Assembly (NCBI GenBank): GCA_027924585.1
Contig: BSBM01002084.1
Location: 62,001 to 126,000, forward strand
Direction of reading: 5' to 3'
DNA: 64,000 bases
Origin: Larix kaempferi
Taxonomy: Eukaryota; Streptophyta; Pinopsida; Pinales; Pinaceae
Position 1 is the stretch's first letter. Each line of letters starts with the position of its first letter. The notes under the pieces are model-generated. The model did not search any database. It was given only the letters and a program-made list of their open reading frames with translations, and was not told where the DNA came from. The position numbers and the translations under genes are program-made. Below, one piece after another: positions 10,761 to 21,854 of this stretch.

Positions 10761-13277
10761 CTACTCCCCCTTTCGAGGAGGGTCCTTTTGAACTACACCA
10801 ATATTGTCTCGGAAGTATTCAAATTTCACTCGAGACAGAGGTTTGGTTAATATATCAGCAATTCGTTCCTCAGTAATCACATACTCGAGCTTGATAGCTC
10901 CTCTCTGCACCATATCTCGTATATAAAAGTATCGAATCTCTATGTGTTTTGACTTATCGTGGAATACAGGATTTTCTCTCATTTTGATACAACTTTGATT
11001 GTCACACATGATCATAGTGGGATCCATTTCTAAGTCAAACACTCCAGATAATAGTTTCCAAAGCCACACTGCTTCACAGCTAGCAGAGCAGGAAGCTATA
11101 TATTCTGCTTCAGCAGTACTGAGAGCCACACTAGATTGTTTCTTGTTGAACCATGAGATCATGACAGATCCAAGACCATAACATCCACCTGATGTACTCT
11201 TTCTATCTGAAACACTTCCTGCCCAATCAGAATCTGAGTAACCATGTAATCTGAGTTCATGATTTCCAAGGTAGTATAGACCAAAATCTAATGTACCCTT
11301 TAGATACCTCATTACATGCTTTGCAGCTATTAGGTGAACCTTCCTAGGTTCTACTAAATACTGACTCAGGGTATTTACAGCAAAGCAAATATCTGGTCTG
11401 GTATTTGTTAAATACATCAATGACCCAATGATTTGTCTATATAGAGTTACATCCACTAATTCTGATGAATCATTAACTAATAACTTCAAGTTGGAGTCCA
11501 TGGGAGTGGCCATGGATTTACACTCCAACATATCAAATATTTTCAAAATCCCCACAGCATACTTACCTTGATTTAGAAAGATTCCTTTTGGTTCTTGCCA
11601 TACTTCTAGACCTAAGAAGTAGTGCATTAATCCAAGATCCTTCATTTCAAATTCTGAAGAAAGCTTCTTCTTGCATTCGATGATTTGATTCTCATTTCCT
11701 GTTAGAAATAGATCATCTACATATAACAGTAATATAACAGGTTCATCATCCATAACCTTGAGATAGAGATTTGGATCAACTTTACTCTTGGTAAAGCCCA
11801 TGCTTGTTAAGAAATTGTCAATCCTTCCGTACCAAGATCTGGGAGCTTGCTTTAATCCATACAAAGCCTTTTTCAGCTTGCATACATGTGTTCTTCCATC
11901 TTTAACCTCAAATCCTTGTGGTTGTTCTATGTACACTTCTTCTTCAATTACACCATTCAGGAAGGCTATTTTAACATCCATCTGATGTAATTTCCACTTC
12001 ATCATAGATGCAAGTGCCATGATAGTTCTAATTGAGGTGTACCTAGCAACTGGTGCAAATGTTTCTTCATAGTCAATTCCCTCCTTTTGAGAGAATCCTC
12101 TGGCTACAAATCTTGCCTTATATTTTTCAATGCTACCATCTGCAGCATGTTTTATCTTGAATATCCATTTGGAAGAAACCACACTTTTCTCTTTTGGTTT
12201 GGGAACTATATCCCAAACATCATTTTTCATTATTGACTGGTATTCTTCTGTCATTGCTTCTACCCACTCTTTCTTCCGAGTTGCCTCTTCATAGCTAGTA
12301 GGTTGTTGATCCACAAGATCACACATCAACGCCACATAGTTGGATACTAACTTGGGTTTCTTTCTCTCTCTAGTGGAACCTTCAGGAGCTCCATATTTTT
12401 CAGCTCCTTGAATAATGTCTCTAGCCCATGTTGGCCTTCTTTTTCTAGATAGATTTGTAACGGGGGGTTCTTGTGGTTCTATCATGTCATGGTCCTCTGG
12501 TGCATCATCTTCAGGGATGGGTACAACTTCTGTGATTCTAGGAGATGTATCTTCTTCATGGATTTCTTCAAGTTGGCACTTCCTATATTTCTTGATAGCT
12601 GCTTCTTCATCAAATGTTACATCTCTACTTATTTCCATATCATGAAAACCAAGTATGTAAATTCTGAAAGCTTTGGATGTTTCACAATATCCAACAAATG
12701 TTCCTTTCTTACCAGAGGGATCCAACTTGGTTCTCTTTTCTTTTGGAATGTGAATGTACACAGGACATCCAAATATTTTTAGATGACTTACCTCAAGCTT
12801 CTTTCCTATGAACACTTCTTCTGGAGTCTTAAATTCAAGAGCGCTATGAGAAAGTCTATTTTGTACATAGACAGCTGTCCTGGCTGTTTCAGCCCATAGA
12901 TACATGGGTAGATCTTGGTCATGTATCATAGTCTTTACAGCTTCCATGATAGTTCTATTCTTTCTTTCAGCAACCCCATTTTGTTGGGGATTGTAGGGAG
13001 TGGTTAGTTCCCTCTTGATTCTAGCTTCTTTATGAAAGTATTCAAAGTCCTTTGAGGTATATTCTCTGCCATTATCTGTTCTGAGAATCTTGATTTTCTT
13101 TTCTGAGAGATTTTCTATTAAGGCCTTGAATTCTTTGAATTTTCCAAAGACTTCATTCTTACCTTTTAGAAAGTATATCCAAGTCTTCCATGAATAGTCA
13201 TCAATGAAAGAGAGATAGTATTCAAACCCACTTAGGGATGTGGTGGGCATTGGTCCACATACATCTGAATGTATTAT
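10761..13277 (-). pseudogene. Copia pol of element B: integrase, reverse transcriptase, RNase H
   Basis: The frame of 829 codons is open on the minus strand from 13277 to 10761. Integrase comes first (FIDDYSWKTW, RTDNGREYTS and the catalytic E region QQNGVAERKNRTIMEA). Copia reverse transcriptase follows, with KARFVARGF, MDVKIAFLNG and the catalytic YVDDLFLTG. RNase H is last, with DSDWAGS, STAEAEY and CDNQSC. The C-terminus reads ADILTKPLS and ends in GGGGGAG-TAG, which looks like a second polypurine tract. A TAA at 13278-13280, probably from CAA, cuts it off from protease. All catalytic residues seem present, so the element was active not long before this change. Confidence 0.9.
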
Positions 13278-14120
13278 TTATAGAATGTTCTTAGTCTTTG
13301 TTTCACTCTTTGGGAAAGGGTTCTTGACATTCTTCCCTTTTTCACATCCTTTGCATGTGCCATTATGATCAACCTTCAAGTCTGGTAGACCTATGACCAC
13401 CTTGCTCACATAGGGTAGGGCCTTGTAGTTAATGTGAGCAAGCCTTCTATGCCATAGCTCATTGGGGCTAGTGCTTTCATGAACAAAGGCAGCTTCTCGG
13501 TGACCCTTGCGCTTGTAAAGACCTCCTTCCTCTTCACCAATGACAATTGCATCTTCAATTGATTTTCCTTTGGGCCACATAAGTACTTGTCCATCAATAA
13601 ATGCAATTCTGAAACCTTTCTTATCTAGTGCTGAAATAGAAAGTAGATTTTTCTTCAACCCTGGTACATATAAAATTTCTTTCATCTTTAAAGGTGTTCC
13701 AGAATCAAGCTTGTAGCTTGCTTCACCAATTCCCTTGATGGGATATTGATAATCATCTCCTAGAGATACCTTTTGAGGAGAAGAATTTTCTTCAAGTCTT
13801 GAGACAGTTTTCCTTTGACCTGTCATGTGCTTTGAAGCACCACTATCAATGAGCCATGTATCTTCTCCAGGAGAGACAGATCCAGAGAGTGCAGAAAATA
13901 GGACATATTCTTCTGGATCTTCTTTCTTTACTTTGGATGTTTTCCTTCGAGGCCTTTCTTCTTCTTCTTCTTCTTCTTCTCCACTATCATTTTCTGCCAT
14001 ATGTGCATGATGTCTTTTGTGAACAAACTTTTTCTTTTGTGAAGGACAAAATCTGGCAATGTGTCCTAGTTTAAGACAATTGTAACATTTGATTGTGGAG
14101 AGATCTCTTTCTGGGTTGGG
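13278..14120 (-). pseudogene. Element B nucleocapsid knuckle, protease and GAG-pre-integrase domain
   Basis: On the minus strand a CCHC knuckle (CYNCLKLGHIARFC) at about 14095-14057 is followed by an acidic run of glutamates, then Copia protease (WLIDSGASKHMTG) and the zinc-binding GAG-pre-integrase segment (WHRRLAHINYKAL then CKGCEKGK). The same frame continues past the TAA at 13278-13280 into integrase. Upstream, gag is in another frame, so a one-base indel near 14110-14130 separates them. Confidence 0.85.
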
Positions 14121-14815
14121 TCATCTTCCCCCTTTAGATCTAGGGAAAGGTTGAACCCTTTGTAATCAACTTTCTTGAAGTGACATTTTCTCCTTCTTTT
14201 GATGTGAGTAGCTAGGGCTTGATCATCCTCTTTGAGAAGGGCTTCCCTATTGGCTACCATAGATTCTTCTTGAACACAATCCTCCCATACTACATCAAAC
14301 TTCATACTTTCTTTTCTAGCACACATAGTTTGTATAAATGACTCCCAAGGTCTAGTGAGACCATTTAGAGCAATCATCACAAGTTCATCTTCATCAAGAG
14401 TATCACCAATGGCATCTAGTTGTTCCTTGGTTTGGGAAACCCTTGAGAAGTAGTCTTGAATGGATTCTCCTTTGTGCATCTTAGTACTCTTCAACTGAGT
14501 TCTTAGGTTCATCTTCCTATTGATGTTCTTTCCCTCATACATCCTTCCTAGGGCATCATACATTTCTTTTGGGGTTTTCTTGGAAGCCACTTGGGGAATC
14601 AAGTGGTCTTTAATAGAATCAGCTATGATTCTCTTTGCCATAATCAAATCCTTCCTATGCTTCTCTTTGGATTCATCTCCTTCAGGTTCTGCAACTTCAT
14701 CCTTGATATAATGAGCAAGATCATTCTCTTTAAGAATGAGACCAATTCTATATTTCCATGCCCGAAAATTCTCTATACCTTCAAGCTTGTCTTCAAGCTT
14801 AGTGTTTGGAGCCAT
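14066..14815 (-). pseudogene. Copia gag of element B
   Basis: The frame of 249 codons starts at a good ATG (14815, MAPNTKLEDKLEGIENF). It has the Copia gag fold (FRAWKYRIGLILKENDL, then NLRTQLKSTKMHKGESI). It reads off-frame near its end and stops just past the point where the zinc knuckle appears in another frame. Bases 14816-15143 are leader and contain a GA microsatellite. Confidence 0.85.
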
Positions 14816-15074
14816 CTTCTCTTGGGGGAGTCCAAGAGATTGAAGATTTAGAGGATAGAGAAATACTTACTAGGAGATGTGCTTTCTTTTGCTTTCCGGA
14901 TCCTGGGACAGAATTTCTGGTTTATCACACTTTTGGTAAAAACTAGGGTTTGACTTTCCCGAAGTTCTACCCAACCAAAAATCTCGATCTAGGGCTCAAA
15001 ATATTGATCTTGAGAAGGGCTATTCAGCCATGCAACCAAAATCCAAAAATACTAACTTTTGCAGAAACCCTAAT

Positions 15075-15078
<4 letters not shown>

Positions 15079-15108
<30 letters not shown>
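15079..15108 (-). repeat. (GA)n microsatellite in the leader of element B
   Basis: About fifteen GA units stand on the plus strand (CT on the coding strand) between the primer site and gag. CT-rich leaders are common in plant transcripts, and no further role is visible. Confidence 0.85.
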
Positions 15109-15111
<3 letters not shown>

Positions 15112-15147
15112 TAATTTCACCTTGTGAAAGATGTTCTATTCAGGCTA

Positions 15148-15159
15148 GCTCTGATACCA
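15148..15159 (-). promoter_or_regulatory. Primer-binding site of element B (tRNA-iMet)
   Basis: The minus strand reads TGGTATCAGAGC directly after the LTR end ACA, the standard Copia primer site complementary to initiator methionine tRNA. Confidence 0.9.
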
Positions 15160-15659
15160 TGTTAAGTCTAAACCAATTAGACTAGCAAGATCATTGAAAG
15201 AAACATAATCACAAGATAGACACAGAATTTACCCTGGGGAACCCTCATGGGGTAGAAAACCCATCAAAGCTTTCCTCAATAAGATGATCAACCAATATAC
15301 AAGATGTGCTCCAAGACTTGTCCTTCTTCTCTACCTCCCATGCAGACCTCCCAGACACAAGTGTGCTACTTTCTGAGTTGAGGAAGTGTGTCAAATGAGG
15401 AGCTCTCCTCCTCTACTTATACTAGTTCCCGACTGACCAAAATCCCTAATGGGGCTGACCTCTCCTAGTAAAGTCTAATAACCCCTAAATAATAAACTCA
15501 GGGCTGACCCCACATGGTGGGTCTAATAACCTTGGTTACCACAATCCCTCGGAGGAATAAACATCTCTGGATACATAATAGAATAACCTCGGAGGGATGA
15601 ACCATCTCTGGAATAATAAAGTACAAATATAATATTCTTAGAAGTTACAATATTCAACA
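15160..15659 (-). repeat. 5' LTR of element B
   Basis: The 500-bp partner of 9224-9724 shows a modest number of substitutions. It ends where the target duplication TGAGA begins at 15660. Confidence 0.9.
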
Positions 15660-16188
15660 TGAGAGACTGTGGTGATTATCAATGGTTAATTGTGTAAGAA
15701 CTTCTCTTGCATTTTTGAATGACAGTTAATATACTATATGGAGCTAGGTCTTTGATCTATTATTGTTTTTAATGTTCGCTGGTTCAGTTTGAACTCTTTA
15801 TGCATTGGATGTTATGTAGATGTTTTCTATATTTCATTTCATGTATGAATGTGGATATTGAATGCTTATTGATATTTGAAAAGTGTTTTCAAAGACTCAT
15901 ACCTTTCATATATATGCTACAGATATGAACTGTTTGTTTATTGTTTGCAGTTGTATATGTATTGAAAGTTTATCTCCTGTACCTTAATGCTCTGTCATCC
16001 ATTACTGCAAGAATCTTGACTTTTACATTTGTAGTTCTGAAGTATTCAGACACTGTATCTCTGCCATGCTATCCTTATTTATTTGATTTACATTGTTATC
16101 CAAACAAAACCTATAAAAACAGACTTTTATTTGAGGTGCCTGAACACTGCTGCTCCTGTAGTCTAGCTAGCAGACTTTAGGGAAAATA

Positions 16189-16861
16189 GGACAAATGCTT
16201 CACAACCAAACGTTCTTAGAAATGAGTAGTTTACCTTTTTATCTGTCCATGCTTCCTCTGGAATACCACCATCCAAAGCACTTGAAGGTCCTCTATTTAT
16301 TAAATAAACAACAGTATTTACAGCATCCACCCAAAACTGTAAGGGAAACCCTACATGCAATCTCATACACCTTGCACGCTCCATGATCGTTCTGTTCATT
16401 CTTTCTGACACACCATTTTCTTGTGGTGTTCCTGGGACTGTCTTCTCTCTACGAATCCCATGGTATGAACAGTAACTATCAAACTCCTTGCCGCAGTACT
16501 CTCCTCCATTATCAGATCTGAGACACTTCAACCTTTTTCCTGTCTCATTCTCAACCAAAGCTTTCCACTTCTTAAAAGTAGCAAACACATCAGATTTCTG
16601 TCTAATGCAATAAACCCAAGTTTTCCTAGTTGCATCATCAATAAATGTAACATAATAATGAGAGCCACCAAGAGATTGTACCTGAGATGGTCCCCATACA
16701 TCTGTATGCACAAGCTCTAACTTTTCATTCTTCTTTTGTTTTTCAACCCTGAGAAATCTGACTCTCTTATGTTTTCCATAAACACAGTTCTCACAGAATT
16801 CCAAACTTACCTGCTTCAAATCTGGCAGCAACTTTCTTGAGTGGAGAATCTGCATCCCCTT
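16189..16861 (-). pseudogene. Copia integrase fragment of B2
   Basis: The minus strand encodes zinc-site cysteines (CENCVYGKHKRVRF) and the integrase core with HTDVWGPSQV, FIDDATRKTWV, RSDNGGEY and the catalytic E region TPQENGVSERMNRTIME. It runs to TFGCEAFV and is then cut off by element A. No stop codon is seen in this part. Its upstream continuation lies across element C at 20513. Confidence 0.9.
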
Positions 16862-17246
16862 TGTTAGGAACCTATGTCAACCCTTCTCTTTACTATGTTA
16901 GTATATTGTTGTTGGATGCATATGCTTTGTAAGTCGTCCCGTAGTATTTGTTGATCCGTAGTTTATATTAGCCCATAGTATTGACCCATGGTATTAGACG
17001 CATATGCTTTGTAATTCGTCCCGTAGTATTATATGCCCCATGGTTTTGACTCATAGTATTGGGCATAGACTTAGTATATAAGTGTGTGTTGAGGTCATTG
17101 AAGGCACCGTGAAGTTAATTGTATTGAGCTTGCTCAAAGGAGGTTTCCCCCTCGAAGTGGCCCATGATCAATATAAAAGCGATTATGTTCTATTATTTCT
17201 GATATCTCGTGTATTTGCATTAATTAATTATTGTAGGTACATCACA
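16862..17246 (+). repeat. 5' LTR of element C
   Basis: TG to CA, 385 bp, the same length as the 3' copy. It contains two internal copies of a segment with GCATATGCTTTGTAA and CGTCCCGTAGTATT, and a TATATAAG box at 17075-17082. Confidence 0.95.
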
Positions 17247-17248
17247 TC

Positions 17249-17260
17249 TGGTATCAGAGC
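17249..17260 (+). promoter_or_regulatory. Primer-binding site of element C (tRNA-iMet)
   Basis: TGGTATCAGAGC starts two bases after the LTR end. Confidence 0.9.
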
Positions 17261-18052
17261 ACTTTCCTTGGCACAAGTGGGAAATTTTTTTTCTTTTTTT
17301 GGGCGGCGACTTTCAGATCAATTTATGAAACTTTATGCACAAAATCAAAAGAAAACGATTGCATATCTGAATTCCTCTTTCAAAAATACGCAGTTTCAAA
17401 AAAAAAATCATCTCATTTGGAGTTCTAAAAGTGGAGATATCGTGGATTTAAAATCAGCAATCTTTCAGACTTTCGGTGACGGCCGCGGAAATTGCGGCAA
17501 AAAAATCTTTTGACCGAGTGCCCAGATTTCTATTCCGCTTTCATGGGTAGAAGCAGAGTGGTTGTTCCAGTTCCGGAAACATGCTATAATAGCGATTATG
17601 AGCAATATAGATCCGGTTTTTGAACATTGGGTGGAATTTCTGCCCCAATTTTTTCTGTTGCAGGTTCGGATCTGGGAATAATCCCTATCCGCTTAACTGT
17701 GGGAAGTACTTGGGAATAATCCCTAAAACTCATTGTGAGGAGTACCACAGGAACCCCAAAGTAGTTGGCCATTGAGAGGACCTTCCAAGCGAAAAGGGCA
17801 ATGACCCCTACCTGATTGACTAGTTCCCACCCGTGAGGTAAACCAAGAGCTGTCGTTTGTGGCAAAGCGGTTATCGGTTTTACCTGAGCCGTGGAGTGAT
17901 GGGTACTTCCCCAATACGCAAGCCGTCAGACAGCATTGGTGGCTGAGTGAAAACCCTGAACTGTTAGGAAGCCGCACATACCTGGGGTCCATATCTACTT
18001 TCAGCTGAACTATTGTCGATCACTACTGTGCCGTTCAGATCCATTTTGCACA
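17261..18052 (+). other. Leader of element C without recognisable coding sequence
   Basis: The normal gag N-terminus is absent from this 0.8 kb. The section at 17640-18050 has higher GC content and a repeated phrase (TGGGAATAATCCCTA, twice) but no frame resembling gag. It may be foreign filler acquired before the present copy was made. Confidence 0.5.
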
Positions 18053-19990
18053 GTGAGAGAGTATCAGACGGAATTTGAGAAACTAGCCAATCACACAGAA
18101 GGATTGTCTGATGAATTCTACAGGAGTTGTTTTATCAGTGGTCTCAAGGATGAAATCCGCTCAGAGGTCAAAATGTTTTGTCCCAACACAATGATGGAAA
18201 CCCTAGGGTTGGCTAAGCTGGCAGAGGACAAGATCGCAGCTCAACAACGCTCCAAACCCACCTTTGTTCCCTTCAGAAATATGGGTTCCCAACGACCTCC
18301 CATCACACCTGCTCCTCAACCAACTCCTATCAAGCATTTGTCTGAAATAGAAATGCAGGCACGCCGAGAAAAAGGGCTTTGCTATAATTGTGATGAGAAA
18401 TTCACTCGGGGACATAGATGTGTTCAACAAAAGCTCTATCTCTTGGATGTGGATTCTCCGCCTGCCTTAGAACTTGGTGAAGAAGCTACAGATACAGTAG
18501 ATGAGCAGGTCGACATTCAACACCTGCCTGTTGACACCCCATCTCAGGATGACCCACCCGAGATCTCTCTCCATGCTGTAACCGGCGTCACCACCCCACA
18601 AACAATGCGGGTCAGGGGATACTTCAAGAAGCTCCCTCTTACCATACTCATTGATTCTGGTAGCACTCATAACTTCATTGACCCTCGGAGTGCCAAACAG
18701 GCTGATTGTTTTGTCCATCCTTGCTCCAACTTTGAAGTCATGGTTGCCACTGGGGGCACCTTACCTTGCAAGGGGAAGTGTCACAATGTGCGTATCTCTA
18801 TGGAATATTATAACCTACGCTCTGACATGTTTGCCTTGTCCTTAGGAGGATGTGATGTGGTTTTGGGAGTTCAATGGTTACGCACACTTGGTCCCATCTT
18901 ATGGGATTTTGTTGAACTTTGGATGCAGTTTAAAGTCAATGGGGCACAACACAAATTTATGGGCTTACAACCAGGGTCTCTCTGCATCATCAGTTCATAT
19001 CGCCTGGAAAAAATCCTTAAGAAGAATTCACATGGTGTCATCGCTCAGCTCAATTCCATTCAGATGCACCCATCACCAGTCTCCACTACTTCCTTGGATA
19101 GATATGCAGGTATGTTTGCTGAACCAATGCGCTTGCTGCCTTCAAGAGACCTTTTCGGTAAGAATGTAGCCACATCTACCTCTCAGCAGGAAATGATGGC
19201 TATTTTGCATGCAGTACAGAAGTGGCAGCCATCCCTATTAGGGAATTATTTCTGCAACAAGACTGATCTCCTGAGTCTGGAAAATTTTCTGGAACAATGG
19301 GTCTCCTCCCCAACACTCCTGCAATGGGTTACCCAACTCATGGGTTATCCCTATGTGATCACTTACAAGAAGGGTAAGGACAATATGGTGGAAGATGCTC
19401 CTTCTCGCACAATTGATTACCCAGTTTCTCTTACAGCTCTGCTTGTTCCAAATTGGTTGCAATATGTTCAACAGGGCTATCTCTTCTATGAACTCCATGC
19501 TTCTCCATCAACAGGGCACTCTGGGTTCTGCAAAATGTATGACCGAGAACAAGGTAACTTCTTTTGGTCGGGACTAAAAATGAAAATTCAACAGATGGTG
19601 GCTAACGATGATACTTTCCAAGTCAACAAGGGGGAAACAACATTCCTTTCGGGATTGCTCAAACCCTTGCCCATCCCTACACAGCTTTGGCCAACTATTT
19701 CTATGGATTTCCTAGCAGCGCTCTGGTGGTACAATACCACATCTCAAAGGATGCCATATGAAGCAGTCTATGGAAAAACACCGCCAGTTCTTCTTCCATA
19801 CAGCCTTAGCAGCTCCCCAGTTCAGGAAATTGACTCGGTTCTTCGACACCACGATCAGATTCTTCTCATTTTGCAGGACAATCTTCACATGTCCAGAATT
19901 CGCCTGAAACAACAAGCCGATCAGCACCGTTCTGAGTGCATTTTCCATGCAGCTGATAGGGTTCTTCTTCATCTACAACCTTCCAAGTAA
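18053..19990 (+). CDS. Deleted but open gag-pol of chromovirus C
   Basis: One open frame of 645 codons links gag (YQTEFEKLANHTEGLSDEF), a CCHC knuckle (CYNCDEKFTRGHRC), protease (LIDSGSTHNFID), the first residues of reverse transcriptase (FAEPMRLLPSRD), an RNase H tail, the integrase zinc domain (HASPSTGHSGF) and the integrase C-terminal region (PYEAVYGKTPPVLLP). The reverse transcriptase palm with its catalytic aspartates, the integrase DDE core and the chromodomain are missing, yet no stop interrupts the joined pieces. The zinc site reads DDTFQVNK where element E has CDTCQRNK, so its cysteines are gone. No ATG start is obvious at the left end. No enzyme activity is expected except perhaps protease. 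Confidence 0.8.
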   Translation: MREYQTEFEKLANHTEGLSDEFYRSCFISGLKDEIRSEVKMFCPNTMMETLGLAKLAEDKIAAQQRSKPTFVPFRNMGSQRPPITPAPQPTPIKHLSEIEMQARREKGLCYNCDEKFTRGHRCVQQKLYLLDVDSPPALELGEEATDTVDEQVDIQHLPVDTPSQDDPPEISLHAVTGVTTPQTMRVRGYFKKLPLTILIDSGSTHNFIDPRSAKQADCFVHPCSNFEVMVATGGTLPCKGKCHNVRISMEYYNLRSDMFALSLGGCDVVLGVQWLRTLGPILWDFVELWMQFKVNGAQHKFMGLQPGSLCIISSYRLEKILKKNSHGVIAQLNSIQMHPSPVSTTSLDRYAGMFAEPMRLLPSRDLFGKNVATSTSQQEMMAILHAVQKWQPSLLGNYFCNKTDLLSLENFLEQWVSSPTLLQWVTQLMGYPYVITYKKGKDNMVEDAPSRTIDYPVSLTALLVPNWLQYVQQGYLFYELHASPSTGHSGFCKMYDREQGNFFWSGLKMKIQQMVANDDTFQVNKGETTFLSGLLKPLPIPTQLWPTISMDFLAALWWYNTTSQRMPYEAVYGKTPPVLLPYSLSSSPVQEIDSVLRHHDQILLILQDNLHMSRIRLKQQADQHRSECIFHAADRVLLHLQPSK

Positions 19991-20127
19991 TCCTCCTTGA
20001 CACTCCAAAGGCGTTAGTGGCCCGACATGCAAACCGAGGATGCTACCGGGGAACCACTCCTTCAGATTCTGCAGCAATTTCTTCAACCAAAGCTTTGAGG
20101 ACAAAGCTTTTTCTAAGGGAGAGGGGA

Positions 20128-20512
20128 TGTTAGGAACCTATGTCAACCCTTCTCTTTACTATGTTAGTATATTGTTGTTGGACGCATATGCTTTGTAAGT
20201 CGTCCCGTAGTATTTGCTGATCCGTAGTTTATATTAGCCCATAGTATTGACCCATGGTATTGGATGCATATGCTTTGTAAGTCGTCCCGTAGTATTATAT
20301 GCCCCATGGTTTTGACTCATAGTATTGGGCATAGACTTAGTATATAAGTGTGTGTTGAGGTCATTGAAGGCACCATGAAGTTAATTGTATTGAGCTTGCT
20401 CAAAGGAGGTTGCCCCCTCAAAGTGGCCCGTGATCAATATAAAAGCGATTCTGTTCTATTATTTATGATATCTCGTGTATTTGCATTAATTAATTATTGC
20501 AGGTACATCACA
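20128..20512 (+). repeat. 3' LTR of element C
   Basis: The 385-bp copy lies directly after the purine tract. The bases from 19991 to 20127 still encode a decayed piece of the chromodomain end (ATGEPLLQILQQF). It differs from the 5' LTR by a few substitutions. Confidence 0.95.
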
Positions 20513-21108
20513 CCCTTCTCACTCATGTGGCCAAGCCTATGATGCCACAATGTTGTATCTGTTCCTGTGGAAGCTAAAGAGATAGAGTGGTCAGTATTAT
20601 GAGGACATAAATACAACGTACCTACCCTGTCTCCCTTTGCTATCACCATTGATCCTTTAGTGATCTTCCACCACTTTTCTCCAAATGTAGATAGACAGCC
20701 ACCATCTCCCAACTGCCCTGTTGAGATCAGATTTCTTTTCATAGCAGGAATATGCCCAACATTTTTTAACAGCCAGTCAATTCCATTCTTAACTTTTATC
20801 CATACCTTACCCATTCCAACAATTTTACATGGCTCATCATCACCTAATAAAACATGTCCAAAATCGCCTGGAACATAATCATGAAAATATTTCCTATAGG
20901 GTGTAGCATGACATGAAGCCCCTGAATCTACTACCCAATAATCACTAGTATTATCTAATTCAAGAATCAAAGCATCTTGTAACACATCACCTGTTACATT
21001 TGCTTCCTGGGTAGTTTCCTTCTGTGCATCTCCTTTCTTCTTTAGAGATCTACAATCTTTCTTCAGATGTCCTTTCTTTACACAGTTCCAGCACTCTATC
21101 TTTCCCAG
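20513..21108 (-). pseudogene. Copia zinc knuckle, protease and GAG-pre-integrase of B2
   Basis: The minus strand reads CWNCVKKGHLKKDC near 21090, then Copia protease (WVVDSGASCHATPY) and the start of the GAG-pre-integrase segment (LWHHRLGHMSEKG), which is broken exactly by the insertion of element C. The frame resumes at 16861. It is separated from gag only by a TGA at 21109. Confidence 0.9.
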
Positions 21109-21795
21109 TCAGGACTTGGATCTGCCCATTTTAGACTTCCCACGATTACCTTGGCTCTTTCCTCTCTCCTTTTGTCTTTCCCTGGTCTCCATGGTCAACG
21201 CATTACCTGATGTCTCACCTGTGCTTTTTCTTCGCATTTCCTCGCTAATAATAACACCAATAACATCATCAAATTTCAAGGTGTTTGAACCAGAGACAGA
21301 GTTACTTACAGCCATGACCAAGCTATTCCAACTTTCTAGCAATGAACACAAGATTAGAAGAGCCCTAACCTCATCATCAAATTTCACACTTACAGAACTT
21401 AGTTGATTTGTAACCATATTAAACTCATTTAAATGATCAGTAACAGATCCACCCTCAGACATCTTCATATTAAATAAATGCTTCATTAGAAATACCTTTC
21501 TGGAGGCCGAGGGTTTTTCATACAGCTTACCCAATGCGCTCATCAAACCCTCCGTTGTCGTTTCTTTTGAGATATTGAAAGCCACTGATGAAGCCAGGAT
21601 CAACTATATTGTTCCTAGAGCCTTTCTGTCAAGAACCTCCCATTCTTCGTCCTTCATAGCCGCCGACTACTTTGCTCTTCCTCCTAACGGTAGGAATAGA
21701 TCCTTCTGGTACAGATAGTCCTCCATTTGCATCTTCCATAACTGAAATTTTTGGCCGTTAAACTTCTCGACCTTAAAATTTCCTTCTTCCGCCAT
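21109..21795 (-). pseudogene. Copia gag of B2
   Basis: ATG 21795 starts MAEEGNFKVEKFNGQKF, the typical Copia gag opening. The gag core continues through KLYEKPSASRKVFLMKHLF. Two TAG codons lie near 21688 and 21607, and TGA at 21109 interrupts the frame before the zinc knuckle. The basic linker (RQKERGKSQGNRGK) lies just before it. Confidence 0.85.
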
Positions 21796-21854
21796 TGCTC
21801 CCACTCGAACCAGAAACCCTAGCTTCCTGTGGGTTTATCTGCCAAATAGACCTT

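Larger units (their letters stand above)
9224..15659 (-). mobile_element. Element B: complete Ty1/Copia retrotransposon
   Basis: Two LTRs of about 500 bp (9224-9724 and 15160-15659) bound a minus-strand gag-pol with a tRNA-iMet primer site. A perfect 5-bp target duplication, TGAGA, stands at 9219-9223 and 15660-15664, so B inserted as a unit into the 3' LTR of element A. Pol is complete in domain order but carries one nonsense codon, and gag carries one frameshift. About 1 kb of tandem repeats lies between the pol stop and the 3' LTR. Confidence 0.95.
1..16188 (+). mobile_element. Element A: Tat-like Ty3/Gypsy retrotransposon, internally deleted, left edge outside the window
   Basis: The sequence at 1-2992 recurs at about 6766-9223 plus 15660-16188, and the region between holds gag, protease, RNase H and integrase pieces in plus orientation. 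The extra archaeal-type RNase H and a tRNA-Arg-like primer site point to the Tat branch of Ty3/Gypsy. The pol region lacks reverse transcriptase, the original RNase H and the integrase core, so the copy is non-autonomous. Its 3' LTR is split by Copia B. Its right end abuts the integrase frame of an older Copia (B2), so A inserted into B2. The left end and the target duplication lie outside the window. Confidence 0.85.
6717..16188 (+). repeat. 3' LTR of element A, split by Copia B
   Basis: The LTR is 6717-9223 plus 15660-16188. Its start is uncertain because the 5' LTR start is outside the window: TG at 6717 is a guess, and shared sequence is certain from 6766. No clean polypurine tract precedes it. 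It matches the 5' LTR throughout, including the U3 reading frame and the TATA box at 16112. Bases 15660-16188 carry the LTR tail and no other gene. The end, at about 16188, abuts the integrase frame of Copia B2. Confidence 0.8.
16862..20512 (+). mobile_element. Element C: non-autonomous chromovirus (Ty3/Gypsy), complete ends
   Basis: Two 385-bp LTRs (16862-17246 and 20128-20512) are flanked by a perfect target duplication, CCCTT, at 16857-16861 and 20513-20517. A tRNA-iMet primer site follows the 5' LTR, and the purine tract AAGGGAGAGGGGA precedes the 3' LTR. The coding region is shortened by large deletions. The same family supplies element E and the fragments at 46.1-47.0 kb. Confidence 0.95.

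Noticed and set aside
18467-18718. Minus-strand and alternative-frame ORFs over the C, D and B coding regions
   Set aside because: They are shadows of the real gag and pol frames, with no domain motifs.
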